Shown here: piece by piece, positions 9,201 through 16,279 of the stretch
Layout: every line of letters starts with the position of its first letter
How positions within the stretch are numbered: position 1 is the stretch's first letter
Source of the DNA: a virus
Length of the DNA stretch: 35,406 nucleotides
Direction: 5' to 3' (one strand)
IMG/VR virus record: IMGVR_UViG_3300030118_002898
Location: 1-35,406 of that record
Translations under genes and position numbers: made by a program
The notes under the pieces: generated by a model
What the model was told of the DNA's origin: nothing
Seen by the model: only the letters and a program-made list of their open reading frames with translations
The model's database searches: none

Positions 9201-12124
9201 ATAGGAACTTGTTTTATACCATCTAGCTGACCGTATTGATTATCCATTGCAAACTTTAATGCTACATAATGAGCAGCAATAGGTGCTCTTACTTCCGCAG
9301 TAGGAAAAGCATGAATACCTAAATCACCCATACTATTTCTAGACTGATCTAAACCAACAGGCATAGGTAAAGAATTAAACGGACTATCTGCAGTACCATT
9401 TGTTTGAACAACAACAGTGGCTGGTCTATATAAATTATTAATCCTTATGTTTGTAAAAACATCTTCTGATCCAAAATCTTGAAATGTGTTTCCAACATAT
9501 CTTGACTTTGTTATATTTTGTCTAAATGTTGTACCATCATGTATATCCACTGTTTGAGAATATAAACCATAAGAATTATACTTATAAGCATACTGATGTT
9601 CACCTGCTATATTATAAACAAGATCTACAACTTCTTGTCCACCAACAGCAGCATAGTGCATGGTTGTAAATAAACCAGATATTATACCAAGTATGTTAGG
9701 TAATGACTTTACATCTGTTCCTTCAAATTCTACTTTTTGACTACCTGCTATTGTAAGAGGACTAGATAGAACAGATATACCATCAACAAGAGTAGCTGTA
9801 GATTGCATATAAGCAACTTCACCTAATCCTGCTCCTAGACCTGCTGGACCAGGAACTATAGGTGATGCTGTAAATTGAGTTTCTATACCAAGTGGAGAAA
9901 GTGGAAGCATAGGTGCTTGTAGTCCAATCTGAAATGCATCTAAAGCAGCACCTTGAGTTACATTTGCATTTACACTTGTTTTTCTTTTACCACGTTGTTT
10001 ACTAATAGCAAAACCTATACCAACAAATGCAGCTAGTATAGCTACAAAGTCTCTTATTAATACATTCTTAGGATGACCTTCAGATGGTCTAAAGTAACCT
10101 TGTGAAAGACCTGTATTAATACCATAAGATTTTAATTCTGATGGATTTAAAAATGGTCTTTGAAATGATGTCTCTGGTGAATGGAATGTATAAAAATTAC
10201 TACAACCATGAGCAAAAGTAGATGTTCCACAATGAGCTAGATTAACAGGCATTGGAGGATTAAATGAATTACCACCATTAGGTGGATTTAATGTTAAAAA
10301 TGAATCACTTCTTAAATCATTAAATGGATAATTAGCCATTACACCTACACTTGTTAAAGATATAGGATTATCTGCACCAATGTTACCACCAGCAGTTTGT
10401 TCTGGTAGAGGGTACTGTTTCATGTTTCTAATTATACCTTTAGATAGAATAGATTTATTACCTTGCCTTGATCCTACTAATATTTCATATCCAACAATAT
10501 TATTTATTATATTTCCTTCATTATCTACAGGCCATGCTATATTATCAAACTCAACCCCAAGAATTCTTATAGATTGATTATCACCGCTTGATCTATTTAC
10601 AGTTTCATCTGTTTGTTCATCAGGAAACTTATGATGTCTTATAGGTTGACCACATAACTCTTCCCATCTTCCATGAGGATCTTCAGCAGGATAAAATTCA
10701 GAAGATTCCCAATACCCCATTTGACCTTTAGAAAGTATTACACCACCATCATCTAGTACAGTAGACCCATCAAACTCATCAACAAATGAAGTATTATTTA
10801 CTTTCCATATTTCATCCTCATCATTATTTAAAACATTTGTTTGATCAGGAGCTCCTTTCTCATCTCCATATTCAGGATTGTTTGTTAAATAAGCACGCCC
10901 TGGTATATGGTATGAAAATGATTTATCCCCTGTATGATATATAAATCTAATAAAAAATGCATATTGTTCATCCCTCATAAATGTAGGCTTGTTACCTCCA
11001 TTTACATAATACTCAGCAGGATATTCTGTAGATACCCATTTAGCAGTTATCTTATTAGCTAACGGTTGATAGTTAAAATCAAAATTAGTAGTTGGCCCTA
11101 TTCTTAATAAATAGTCATTTACAGGAACCATTTGATCAGACCTTTCATATGCAGGAGTTTGTAAAGGTAGTGTGCTAGGATCTACTTGTGCAGCTGTAGC
11201 TTTATTTTCTGAAATGTAATCTATATTAATTTTAGTTTGATGTGTGCTATAAATACCTACTTGTATAGCTTGTGGTTGTTGTTGATTATTTATTAATATT
11301 ACTAATTTATAATCACTAAAATTAGTATCTAAATTAGAAATTTCTATATCTAATGAGCAAGCTGTACCACCTTGATCAAACAGTGGTTGTATGTTAGATA
11401 CACCTACGTAGTTACCTATTTGTTGTTCATTTACTAAATAAGCTATATAAGCTTGGTATGATCCATTTAATAATTGACCAGGACTATCTGCTTTAGATAG
11501 TTTTACACAAGGTGTTTTCATTAATGGTGCTAAACGTATAAGATCACAATCTAGCTGTAAAGGTTCTACATTCTCAAATTCAATACATGGATCACCATTT
11601 ATATCTATACCAGAAACTTGTACTTGAACATAAGGAATATAATTATTTTCAAGTATCTCATCCTTATTACCTAAATTAATTGTTCTAGAAGGATTTAATC
11701 CATCATCCCAATATACTTGCCAAGTACAATCATAATTTTCTTTTGAGGCACCTGTAATTAAATTAAATTTGTTAAAGTTTAAACACTTATCATTAATCAA
11801 TGTATTATATTCACATTGACTATCATCAAATAAACCTATCTCACTGTTGTTATTATCTGTAGAATATATTATCCACTTATCACCATAAAGATAAATAGCA
11901 CCTATAATAGTATAACCTGTATTTACACATATAAGATTTGCAGGCTCATTACCAACAGTGCCTGCATCACCTCTAGCAGAATTATTAATACAATTTCTAC
12001 AATGAGTCCAGCTCTCTTTTCCCACAAAACTTCTGTGAGAATCTTTAGTCATACCTTTTATAAATACATCTGTATCTATATTTGAAGTATTTACAGGCTT
12101 AAAATTTGATTGTTTTTTTGCCAT
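3203..12124 (-). CDS. Tail muzzle/stabilization protein, giant, with two large inserted modules
   Basis: 2973 residues, ATG start overlapping the upstream stop (TAATG). I recognise the crAss-like phage muzzle (P22 gp10-like stabilization protein) core from MRDEQYAFFIRF and SYHIPGR (residues about 380-410), from WTASYDPKIKGWISFHDWHP (about 2200), and from the C-terminal blocks WKHNVRCD, QTVNTVRSIEY, YNTEQVSGLL, KYRFDQFWDITNDR and ERKKFRHYVNN. This protein closes the distal end of the short tail. The core is interrupted at about residues 1432-2194 and 2234-2759 by cysteine-rich, beta-rich inserts, leaving roughly 1690 core residues. A hydrophobic stretch, FVAILAAFVGIGFA, sits near residue 692. 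Ring-protein genes lie directly upstream and the polyvalent gene directly downstream, as expected for a tail operon. Family assignment is from remembered sequence blocks; the receptor-binding role of the inserts is inferred. Confidence 0.88.
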   Translation of the reverse strand: MAKKQSNFKPVNTSNIDTDVFIKGMTKDSHRSFVGKESWTHCRNCINNSARGDAGTVGNEPANLICVNTGYTIIGAIYLYGDKWIIYSTDNNNSEIGLFDDSQCEYNTLINDKCLNFNKFNLITGASKENYDCTWQVYWDDGLNPSRTINLGNKDEILENNYIPYVQVQVSGIDINGDPCIEFENVEPLQLDCDLIRLAPLMKTPCVKLSKADSPGQLLNGSYQAYIAYLVNEQQIGNYVGVSNIQPLFDQGGTACSLDIEISNLDTNFSDYKLVILINNQQQPQAIQVGIYSTHQTKINIDYISENKATAAQVDPSTLPLQTPAYERSDQMVPVNDYLLRIGPTTNFDFNYQPLANKITAKWVSTEYPAEYYVNGGNKPTFMRDEQYAFFIRFIYHTGDKSFSYHIPGRAYLTNNPEYGDEKGAPDQTNVLNNDEDEIWKVNNTSFVDEFDGSTVLDDGGVILSKGQMGYWESSEFYPAEDPHGRWEELCGQPIRHHKFPDEQTDETVNRSSGDNQSIRILGVEFDNIAWPVDNEGNIINNIVGYEILVGSRQGNKSILSKGIIRNMKQYPLPEQTAGGNIGADNPISLTSVGVMANYPFNDLRSDSFLTLNPPNGGNSFNPPMPVNLAHCGTSTFAHGCSNFYTFHSPETSFQRPFLNPSELKSYGINTGLSQGYFRPSEGHPKNVLIRDFVAILAAFVGIGFAISKQRGKRKTSVNANVTQGAALDAFQIGLQAPMLPLSPLGIETQFTASPIVPGPAGLGAGLGEVAYMQSTATLVDGISVLSSPLTIAGSQKVEFEGTDVKSLPNILGIISGLFTTMHYAAVGGQEVVDLVYNIAGEHQYAYKYNSYGLYSQTVDIHDGTTFRQNITKSRYVGNTFQDFGSEDVFTNIRINNLYRPATVVVQTNGTADSPFNSLPMPVGLDQSRNSMGDLGIHAFPTAEVRAPIAAHYVALKFAMDNQYGQLDGIKQVPIPCSQRFIRQGTENTDLEFEVRPPDLIPYLSREPGNLIPGETFKSEVLFGGDVYVNRYSEKVIMPFFWEFLNGQPDNFGFDYRDYQNVPYPRYYMDTNKYDMHNLFSPIINFDFNWSTGNAIPSAMRNMDKEGDANSGNLSFGGQITTSLANTITQTGGAAQGSSLFVLRRAYMYTHNSGVNDFFVESELNVAHRAQGEGKKEKYYDWSRFTDLNGLFHSDIIKEGNFYKYDYSLSKSNLISQLISYSLIQGRDYDPNVAATCYDHYTKRVLYSLQAFKEAKQDFWRVYLPNNYKDFKNAPTTIKPISKTGAMILFPHLAPLLFEGVDTLTTDLDTKITIGDGGLFSQPMKQITTADLPHEYGSCEDSRSVINTPAGIYYMSQAQGKIFNVSGQGLNNIADAGMKQWFNTYLPSRLIQAFPEIEGSKFADNPVIGIGCQSVYDPNYDIVYFCKKDYEPCNIDPCLEFDPEQGFIINETECYGVDPIIVCEEGFTLTTDENGDPICEQIIIQDPNIGTSTETIMTSGPALGIVNGQLQPILDGTGWGQIGEPWHMCMTPDTWTNGTTLCPRCETYNEIDENGNEITYYYNQATGLCCEGTEEEITEQSIDGSGEVTTTQVNFTDNCAGVPEFVNCAEFTGTVFDSDGDYVQNFIPADYGIEGLPPSLPSIGMIGYKYEHNARQEWEEGISQKLAYPMQAGVEYTISFWMMSLRGGCFSQGGGFSQNVHYNSPASLVIYGTNQNCNDTDEPCDWDDYGAFSSDGPFGYSTCHPGWAYQDEFWHESNNYFRLGDTFIDNDFLTDPANFPFTMQSIQDLIPYPLNIDPANLGDQFSTYIDLNFIDNAATPGPYPPGYQAYQWFPVIANQAYTLDPVNIYFENYIMGPWDVNNPTWELAKSDDPPKSGFLQRDPSKSTNYSTYIPAGQAIGKPLGWGFSPSWGEKLWDSWEYSIGNYDYFEGYKDSKGTPFGDLPQFRQFGQANGCPGIVNAPNLVSPRAANTWSYLYTGEPCSQGDPENDVTGPCANFAGMGLGNVSNVPVPRWNKYIAKFTPSADFEYIVFKNNNRPDKKFEIENHNIGAPGFPGNGSYHRPYYGLVLPGGGYTDSVNGVVGNLENQIIDEFVGTVFNDYRAPYLQNNTNRKLDSYLYLANIQVGEETEEIIETPFCFCPEGTDTVLASDEITPATPEDCVVNGGPGIVCRSVIYEDPTSEDVITNVPLEEGENFKDVSWTASYDPKIKGWISFHDWHPELTISSLNHFLTTKTEQLVDPYCPPGYTLNPITGLCEVVLDCPPGSVLVPNSTDEGLGQCCQTLTAPVDYFPGKTNVNINGDPIQPIFLNNPGIEGPNGVYLASDEEMDQVINGTLTYADFGLSESLDEDDYNLANPLSPFILNGPISAIGSIDYVEGWDTCMRSSLSNEDCPEITASYLNFNPTVPYFTIQTPDLLDGFNFRVGSPLQQNCIGLQPVSGKNYLGLLHQISDPALGTWKEGASQELLDENGEPNPLLEGVTYTGEVYLAADLSFNMSNCQNTVTPGMPPCEEQITYKGPDGEDITITVTSPMENDGYGSVVPATQPAANRPELQIWGSNELCLSENGSWCAAFTTGDVDFTYPVLPSGEPVTVQVSGQVYAGSPDDAELLWSSGDISQGGTVFHNGTDVQGWQLYNYSFTPTKNWKYFTFLANALPSYEYQFNDNTFTGQNYPRVATNCYLCMDAMTPPDPGVRDTAASCRCNETLPDGTPYTLVLDDGIYETPATPQDCIDAEGQGVICVATLCTDQQIDEVEPSYESGATWKHNVRCDVFNNYYNVQHPWEIELVESIGQTVNTVRSIEYQLESYLHQPKLDEDGCILNYGCDDRWHDLNYNFDEAIIYNTEQVSGLLTLTEQTADVNDIVSYPIIGAADINILYSKVEQKYRFDQFWDITNDRSVPEPIFITQLNGYVRDLNEAYMNYNKPQLERKKFRHYVNNLILRKKVSVDELEQPILHTRKMILKLVNTKINLSVR

Positions 12125-13038
12125 TACATTCTAGTTGTAGGGAAACTTTTAAACATATTATAATAATTATTATACTGAGCTTTTCTATTTACTTCCCATA
12201 TCTTTTGCATTTCTTTAAAGTTTGGTGTATTTATAAAGCCAAGAGCATTGTTTCTTGCAGCTCTTAATTTTCCTTGTATATAACCTAACTTTTGTGATAC
12301 ATTTTCTCCATCAAATAACATATTTTCTAATATCCTTTCTTTCAATGCATACTCATAGTATTCATTACAATAAGGATGATCTAATACTAAAAGATTGCCA
12401 TCCTCATCTTCCATAGCCCCTTGATAACTTATAAATACTTTACCAGTATCAAAATTAGTTAACAAATACCCATCTCTTATTTCAGCTATATCAACAGCTT
12501 CTACATGCATGTTTGGACATCCATTTTGTACAGATCCAATACTATCTTTAATTCTTAAAGGATAAAATCTATTAGAAGTTCTATATTGTTCTGCACCCAT
12601 GTATTGAACAACCATGTATTCATTATATACTGTCTTACCATTTTTAGTTTCTGGGCATGTTTTCACAACGCAGACATCTTTACATGTAGGATCATCACAA
12701 GGCCCTGTATCACCACCATCAGGAGCTGGTACATATTTAGGTTGTGTTGTATCTACATGCGTTCCTGAAGGAAACGTATTTACTATTTTAAATTCATCAC
12801 AAACAAAAGCATAATTTAAATATTTAAAATCTGCAGGCATTTTTGCTTTACCATGCTCTACTTCTAACAAATATTCTTTTGTTCTATTTATTCTTAAACC
12901 TAAATCATAATTGACTCTTATTGCAACTTTAATTAATTGTTGAGGTTCAAGCATGCCTTCTAATGCCTGACTAGAGAAGTCTATACTTACATCTTCTAAT
13001 AATTGATTAAATGTTTTATATTTATGTGATATTGCCAT
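12124..13038 (-). CDS. Tail ring/adaptor protein (crAss-like)
   Basis: 304 residues. ATG overlaps the stop of the upstream ring-protein gene by one base (TAATG), and its own stop overlaps the muzzle start in the same way, so the three are probably translated together. The C-terminal half contains DGYLLTNFDTGKVFISYQG, MEDEDGNLLVLDHP and NEYYEYALKERILEN, blocks I associate with crAss-like ring proteins that stack between portal and muzzle. A helical N-terminus is followed by a beta-rich core with an inserted cysteine-rich loop (CDDPTCKDVCVVKTC, about residues 113-128). The C-terminal helices are rich in Asn and Tyr. The exact ring position cannot be decided from sequence. Confidence 0.8.
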   Translation of the reverse strand: MAISHKYKTFNQLLEDVSIDFSSQALEGMLEPQQLIKVAIRVNYDLGLRINRTKEYLLEVEHGKAKMPADFKYLNYAFVCDEFKIVNTFPSGTHVDTTQPKYVPAPDGGDTGPCDDPTCKDVCVVKTCPETKNGKTVYNEYMVVQYMGAEQYRTSNRFYPLRIKDSIGSVQNGCPNMHVEAVDIAEIRDGYLLTNFDTGKVFISYQGAMEDEDGNLLVLDHPYCNEYYEYALKERILENMLFDGENVSQKLGYIQGKLRAARNNALGFINTPNFKEMQKIWEVNRKAQYNNYYNMFKSFPTTRM

Positions 13039-13709
13039 TATCTATTTACGTTTACTTTATTATCTGAATCCTCTGCAGGAACCTTCATTGTATTAAATGT
13101 TTCTTGTAGTACTTGTTGTTCTATTTCTGCAAATAAAAATTCTGGAACAAATATTCTTTGTAAATATCTTGGAATACAATTATCACCAGGATCACAGTTA
13201 AATTTAGAAACATCATTTTCCCATATTCCTTCTACTTTAATGGCATCCCATTCTACATTAGGAAGGTATAGATAATCATTTAACCACCAAAAATATTTAG
13301 TTTTATTATATTTAAAAGTGGTTGAATTAGTCATTGACGTATATGTACCGGGTGAAGTAGCTTGACATTCTATAGATCCATCAATAGAAGAAACAGTTCT
13401 AATTAAAGGACCCCAATGACCTTCCATAAATGCAGGTAACTTTAATCTAGTTCTTTTTATTTTACAATCACTTTTAATACCACAGCATTCTGATTCTATT
13501 TTATCTACATCAATTAATTCTACATAATCTAAACTTTGCCATACACTATTAAACTTTTTAAGCTTATTAGTGCTGTCTTGTCTTCTCATAAATAGTTGTG
13601 CATACTTTTTTACCAAGCTATATAAGTACCTGTCTGTAACAAAAGCATCCTCAGATTCTGCCTTTATTTGACCTCTAATCCGAGAAATTATATCTCCTAT
13701 TCTTTGCAT
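13038..13709 (-). CDS. Tail ring/adaptor protein, probable first ring (crAss-like)
   Basis: 223 residues, ATG start 14 bases after the preceding gene. The N-terminus (MQRIGDIISRIRGQIKAESE...FVTDRYLYSLVKKYAQLFMRR) is an amphipathic helical bundle typical of phage head-tail adaptors of the P22 gp4/tail-tubular type. The remainder is beta-rich with WWLNDYLYLPN and FVPEFLFAEIEQQVLQE. Cysteines occur as CC and paired C-x-C-like sites. The gene lies directly upstream of the second ring protein and the muzzle, matching the tail order known for crAss-like phages. It probably forms a dodecameric ring in the short tail. No catalytic motif is visible. Assigned mainly by position and fold character. Confidence 0.7.
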   Translation of the reverse strand: MQRIGDIISRIRGQIKAESEDAFVTDRYLYSLVKKYAQLFMRRQDSTNKLKKFNSVWQSLDYVELIDVDKIESECCGIKSDCKIKRTRLKLPAFMEGHWGPLIRTVSSIDGSIECQATSPGTYTSMTNSTTFKYNKTKYFWWLNDYLYLPNVEWDAIKVEGIWENDVSKFNCDPGDNCIPRYLQRIFVPEFLFAEIEQQVLQETFNTMKVPAEDSDNKVNVNR

Positions 13710-13723
13710 ATTTAAAATCTTTA

Positions 13724-14236
13724 TTATTTAAACATATCTTTAACTCTCCTCTTACTTTCCATAACAACATATTTAGGCCAGTATTTAGGATATGTTTTAG
13801 CTACAGTTCTTTTAAATTGTCTAACAGCTTGAAATTGCCATAAATCTCTATTCTTAAATCTATATTTTGTAGATACATTAGTATAGAATATTTTAGCAAT
13901 TTTTCCGTCTGTTTGTAAATTTCTATTTTGTAGTACCTTACCATATTCCTTTGAAAGTGCATAATTGGTATTAACACTTTTAGCAGCAGGGCAAGTTCCT
14001 ATAAATAAAAAACCTAGGGAGTCAGGTAATTCAACACCTTCTCTACTATTAATTACTTCTTCCCATAACTTTTTATTATATAGATTGATAATACTTTTTA
14101 ACTTAGAATTATCTATTTCACTATATATAGGATATTTCTCTTTAAAGTCTTTTAGTAAGTCTGCATTTAACAGACTTAAAACTTTTTCCCTATATCTAGG
14201 AGCATTTAAATCCGGAGCTTTAAAATTACTTATCAT
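13724..14236 (-). CDS. Small basic conserved tail-module protein (IHF-like in some crAss annotations)
   Basis: 170 residues from ATG at 14236 (MISNFKAPD). A TTG three codons upstream at 14245 is in frame but I prefer the ATG. The protein is strongly basic, especially at the C-terminus (FKRTVAKTYPKYWPKYVVMESKRR is split between helix and tail). It has a central segment, VELPDSLGFLFIGTCPA, followed by QTDGKIAKIFYTNV and KYRFKNRDLWQFQAVRQF. Small proteins with this LP-x-LG...TDG...R-x-LW arrangement occur in the tail block of crAss-like phages and have sometimes been labelled integration-host-factor-like. I cannot confirm that fold here. The charge suggests nucleic-acid contact or a virion role next to packaged DNA. 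Confidence 0.65.
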   Translation of the reverse strand: MISNFKAPDLNAPRYREKVLSLLNADLLKDFKEKYPIYSEIDNSKLKSIINLYNKKLWEEVINSREGVELPDSLGFLFIGTCPAAKSVNTNYALSKEYGKVLQNRNLQTDGKIAKIFYTNVSTKYRFKNRDLWQFQAVRQFKRTVAKTYPKYWPKYVVMESKRRVKDMFK

Positions 14237-14293
14237 ACTATACAATATAATTTACAAAAAAAACATCACTAATGAAAGTTTAAACACAATAGA

Positions 14294-15502
14294 TTAATCT
14301 GGAGAATAGGTTAATTCACATATGTTACCTTTATGATAATCATGTAATTCTATTACACCTGATCTTTTAGATCCTACAAATTTATTATGATAATGCCAAT
14401 AATCTGTTCTTGAAAGACTTGGTAATATCTTTAGTAAAAATCCTGTACGTTCATTTGTAGTAATATATTCTATCTTTTTTTTGTGATGTAAATGACCTGT
14501 AAATAAAGTTCTATTCTTGGTTATACCCCATTGTTGTGAAAACTCTGTAGCATAAAGTAAAAGAGAATTTTTAGTATTTACATCACCATGTTCAAATGCA
14601 AAAAAGTTATCACCCCAAGTATACACTTTTCTTTCAAGATATTGTACATCCCAAAGTATATTAGGATCATCTATAGATCTTGATAGTGCATGTGCTAAAT
14701 GGAATGAAGATAATCTATCATGGTTACCAGGAATATATACTACTTGAAGATCATCACAATACTGCTTTATAAAATTTATACTCCAGTATATTGCATCAAA
14801 TGCTTGCATATATGCATCTGTGGCTGTTGAACAATTATCTAAAGGAGTTCCACTTGTAGTAGTACCTGCCCAACTATCCATATTCATAAGATCTCCTCCT
14901 ACTACATAATATATTTTTTTAAGATTATGACTAGCATGTGCTCTTTCTACAAGATCCATAATAGTTTCTTCAAAATCTTTATCTATAGTTTCATTACCTT
15001 GTTTACCAAAATGAATATCTTGTAATGATAGTATGGCACATACATCTTTTTTACCTTGACTTTTTATTCTTTTAACTGGTGTAAATTTTTTAGGTTTCCA
15101 GTTTTCAAGTAGTTGTTCTATGTGAGCTGTATCATCATTTTTAAGCTTTGTAATTAAAGCTGATATACGCCAGTGATCTGACATTTGTTTATTCCAATAT
15201 TGTGACAACTTCCATTGTGTTGTATCAATATTTAATATTTGTATAATTTCTTCAGCAGATTTAGGTTCTGTATTTGAGATTCCAGTAATCTTTCCTTGAC
15301 CTTTTTCAATGTCATATGATGATGTACAATCATCTGTAACATATCCCATGTCTTTTTCTTCTTTTCTCTTTTCTCTTTCTTCTGCATATATTTCTTTTTT
15401 TATTTTATCAAATTCCTCTTCTGTTATTCCTAATCTTTCTGCACAATACTCTGAATTTTTTTTCCATTTTAAAGCATTTTTTACTTTTTCTTTTAAACTC
15501 AT
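14294..15502 (-). CDS. Calcineurin-type metallophosphoesterase
   Basis: 402 residues, ATG start. The catalytic domain (about 150-390) carries the full metallophosphoesterase signature: D162-x-H164 (QDIHFG), G203-D204 (VGGDLMN), GNHD at 259-262, H305 (FEHGD) and GHLH at 336-339. These residues bind two metal ions in phosphodiesterases and in SbcD/Mre11-type nucleases. The N-terminal 50 residues (KNALKWKKNSEYCAERLGITEEEFDKI) look like a helix-turn-helix followed by a charged coiled segment, which suggests DNA binding. Similar phosphoesterases are known in crAss-like phages. The gene follows a strong terminator, so it begins its own transcription unit. Whether it acts on DNA ends, RNA or small phosphodiesters is not decidable; all metal ligands appear intact. 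Confidence 0.93.
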   Translation of the reverse strand: MSLKEKVKNALKWKKNSEYCAERLGITEEEFDKIKKEIYAEEREKRKEEKDMGYVTDDCTSSYDIEKGQGKITGISNTEPKSAEEIIQILNIDTTQWKLSQYWNKQMSDHWRISALITKLKNDDTAHIEQLLENWKPKKFTPVKRIKSQGKKDVCAILSLQDIHFGKQGNETIDKDFEETIMDLVERAHASHNLKKIYYVVGGDLMNMDSWAGTTTSGTPLDNCSTATDAYMQAFDAIYWSINFIKQYCDDLQVVYIPGNHDRLSSFHLAHALSRSIDDPNILWDVQYLERKVYTWGDNFFAFEHGDVNTKNSLLLYATEFSQQWGITKNRTLFTGHLHHKKKIEYITTNERTGFLLKILPSLSRTDYWHYHNKFVGSKRSGVIELHDYHKGNICELTYSPD

Positions 15503-15550
15503 AAGATAGCTATATTAATTAGTGTTGCTAATATATAAAAAATTGTTAAT
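15503..15550 (-). promoter_or_regulatory. Candidate promoter region for the phosphoesterase gene
   Basis: On the minus strand the leader reads ATTAACAATTTTTTATATATTAG before the ATG. It lies just after a strong terminator, so a new start of transcription is expected here. The T-run plus TATATATTA partly matches the motif found before other late genes in this window. Weak evidence on its own. Confidence 0.35.
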
Positions 15551-15585
15551 AAAAAAAAGAGCCCCAGATGAATATCTAGGGCTCT
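15551..15585 (-). terminator. Rho-independent terminator after the cysteine-rich fibre gene
   Basis: Arms AGAGCCC (15558-15564) and GGGCTCT (15579-15585), extended by AGAT/ATCT across one mismatch, enclose the loop GAAT. On the minus strand the hairpin is followed by eight T residues. Strong stem and T-tract; oriented with the genes. Confidence 0.93.
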
Positions 15586-15595
15586 AGCGTATTTG

Positions 15596-15624
15596 GTAGA
15601 GTAAAACCAACAAAAAAACTCTAC
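15596..15624 (-). other. Extra hairpin just after the stop, ahead of the terminator
   Basis: Seven-base arms GTAGAGT (15596-15602) and ACTCTAC (15618-15624) enclose a 15-base loop that is T-rich on the transcribed strand. It starts eight bases after the stop codon and precedes the main terminator. It could be a weak terminator or a 3'-end protecting stem. Confidence 0.5.
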
Positions 15625-15631
15625 GTCCTCG

Positions 15632-16261
15632 CTATGCTGGGATAGTTACAGTAAGTTGAACTGATGCTACACTTTCATATACAGCTTCTTCAGCACCAAC
15701 TGTGTTTCCAAATGTACTTGTTGATAATTTAAATTTATATGTTGTTCCAGGTGTTAAAAGAATCATAGTACTATCAACAGTAAATGTATTATTTAATAAA
15801 GGATTTATATTTGCAAATGCAGGTATTGTTTGAAAATCTCCAGATCCTTCAGGAGCATACAATAATTTTATATCTGTAACTGCTGGTTCAAAATCATACC
15901 ATATAAACTTAATGGTAGGATTAGCACCTCCTGTTAAATTATCTACAAAAAAGTTTTTAACTGCAAAAGGATATACTGCAGCATTAGAACTTGCTAAAGC
16001 TATTTTTTGTAAAAACTGATCTAATCTTTCTCCTCTTCTCATACATAATTCAACAGCACCTGTAACAGTAGGATACTTTACACACCACTTATCTTCTTCA
16101 TGACAATGCCTTACACACTCACTACATGTAACACTTTCACAAGGTTCTGCAGGTAACTTACAAGTTGAGTCTCCATACACTGCATTTGTAGGTATAGTGT
16201 AACTTGTTCCTTGACAAGAACAAGAAGTAGATTGATTAGAAGCACATTTTTGACAAGCCAT
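15632..16261 (-). CDS. Small cysteine-rich virion/fibre protein with FN3-like C-terminus
   Basis: 209 residues, ATG start 18 bases after the large fibre gene, TAG stop, then a strong terminator, so it closes a fibre transcription unit. The first 73 residues hold 11 cysteines (MACQKC, TSCSC, VTCSECVRHC, DKWC, ELCM), which suggests metal binding or disulfide cross-links. Residues about 70-90 (RRGERLDQFLQKIALA) resemble the helix following the N-terminal cysteines of the neighbouring fibre (CNGDTISIVVAKMAEL). The last 110 residues are a fibronectin-III/Ig-like sandwich (IKFIWYDF...TDIKLLYAPE...LTPGTTYKFKLS). It is probably a short fibre, tip or decoration protein attached to the same structure as the large fibre. 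No catalytic motifs are visible. Confidence 0.75.
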   Translation of the reverse strand: MACQKCASNQSTSCSCQGTSYTIPTNAVYGDSTCKLPAEPCESVTCSECVRHCHEEDKWCVKYPTVTGAVELCMRRGERLDQFLQKIALASSNAAVYPFAVKNFFVDNLTGGANPTIKFIWYDFEPAVTDIKLLYAPEGSGDFQTIPAFANINPLLNNTFTVDSTMILLTPGTTYKFKLSTSTFGNTVGAEEAVYESVASVQLTVTIPA

Positions 16262-16279
16262 TTCTTTATTTTTTAATTA

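Noticed and set aside
14237-14245. TTG start at 14245 for the small basic protein
   Set aside because: An ATG lies three codons later in the same frame, and the TTG overlaps the AT-rich leader; the ATG gives a normal start.
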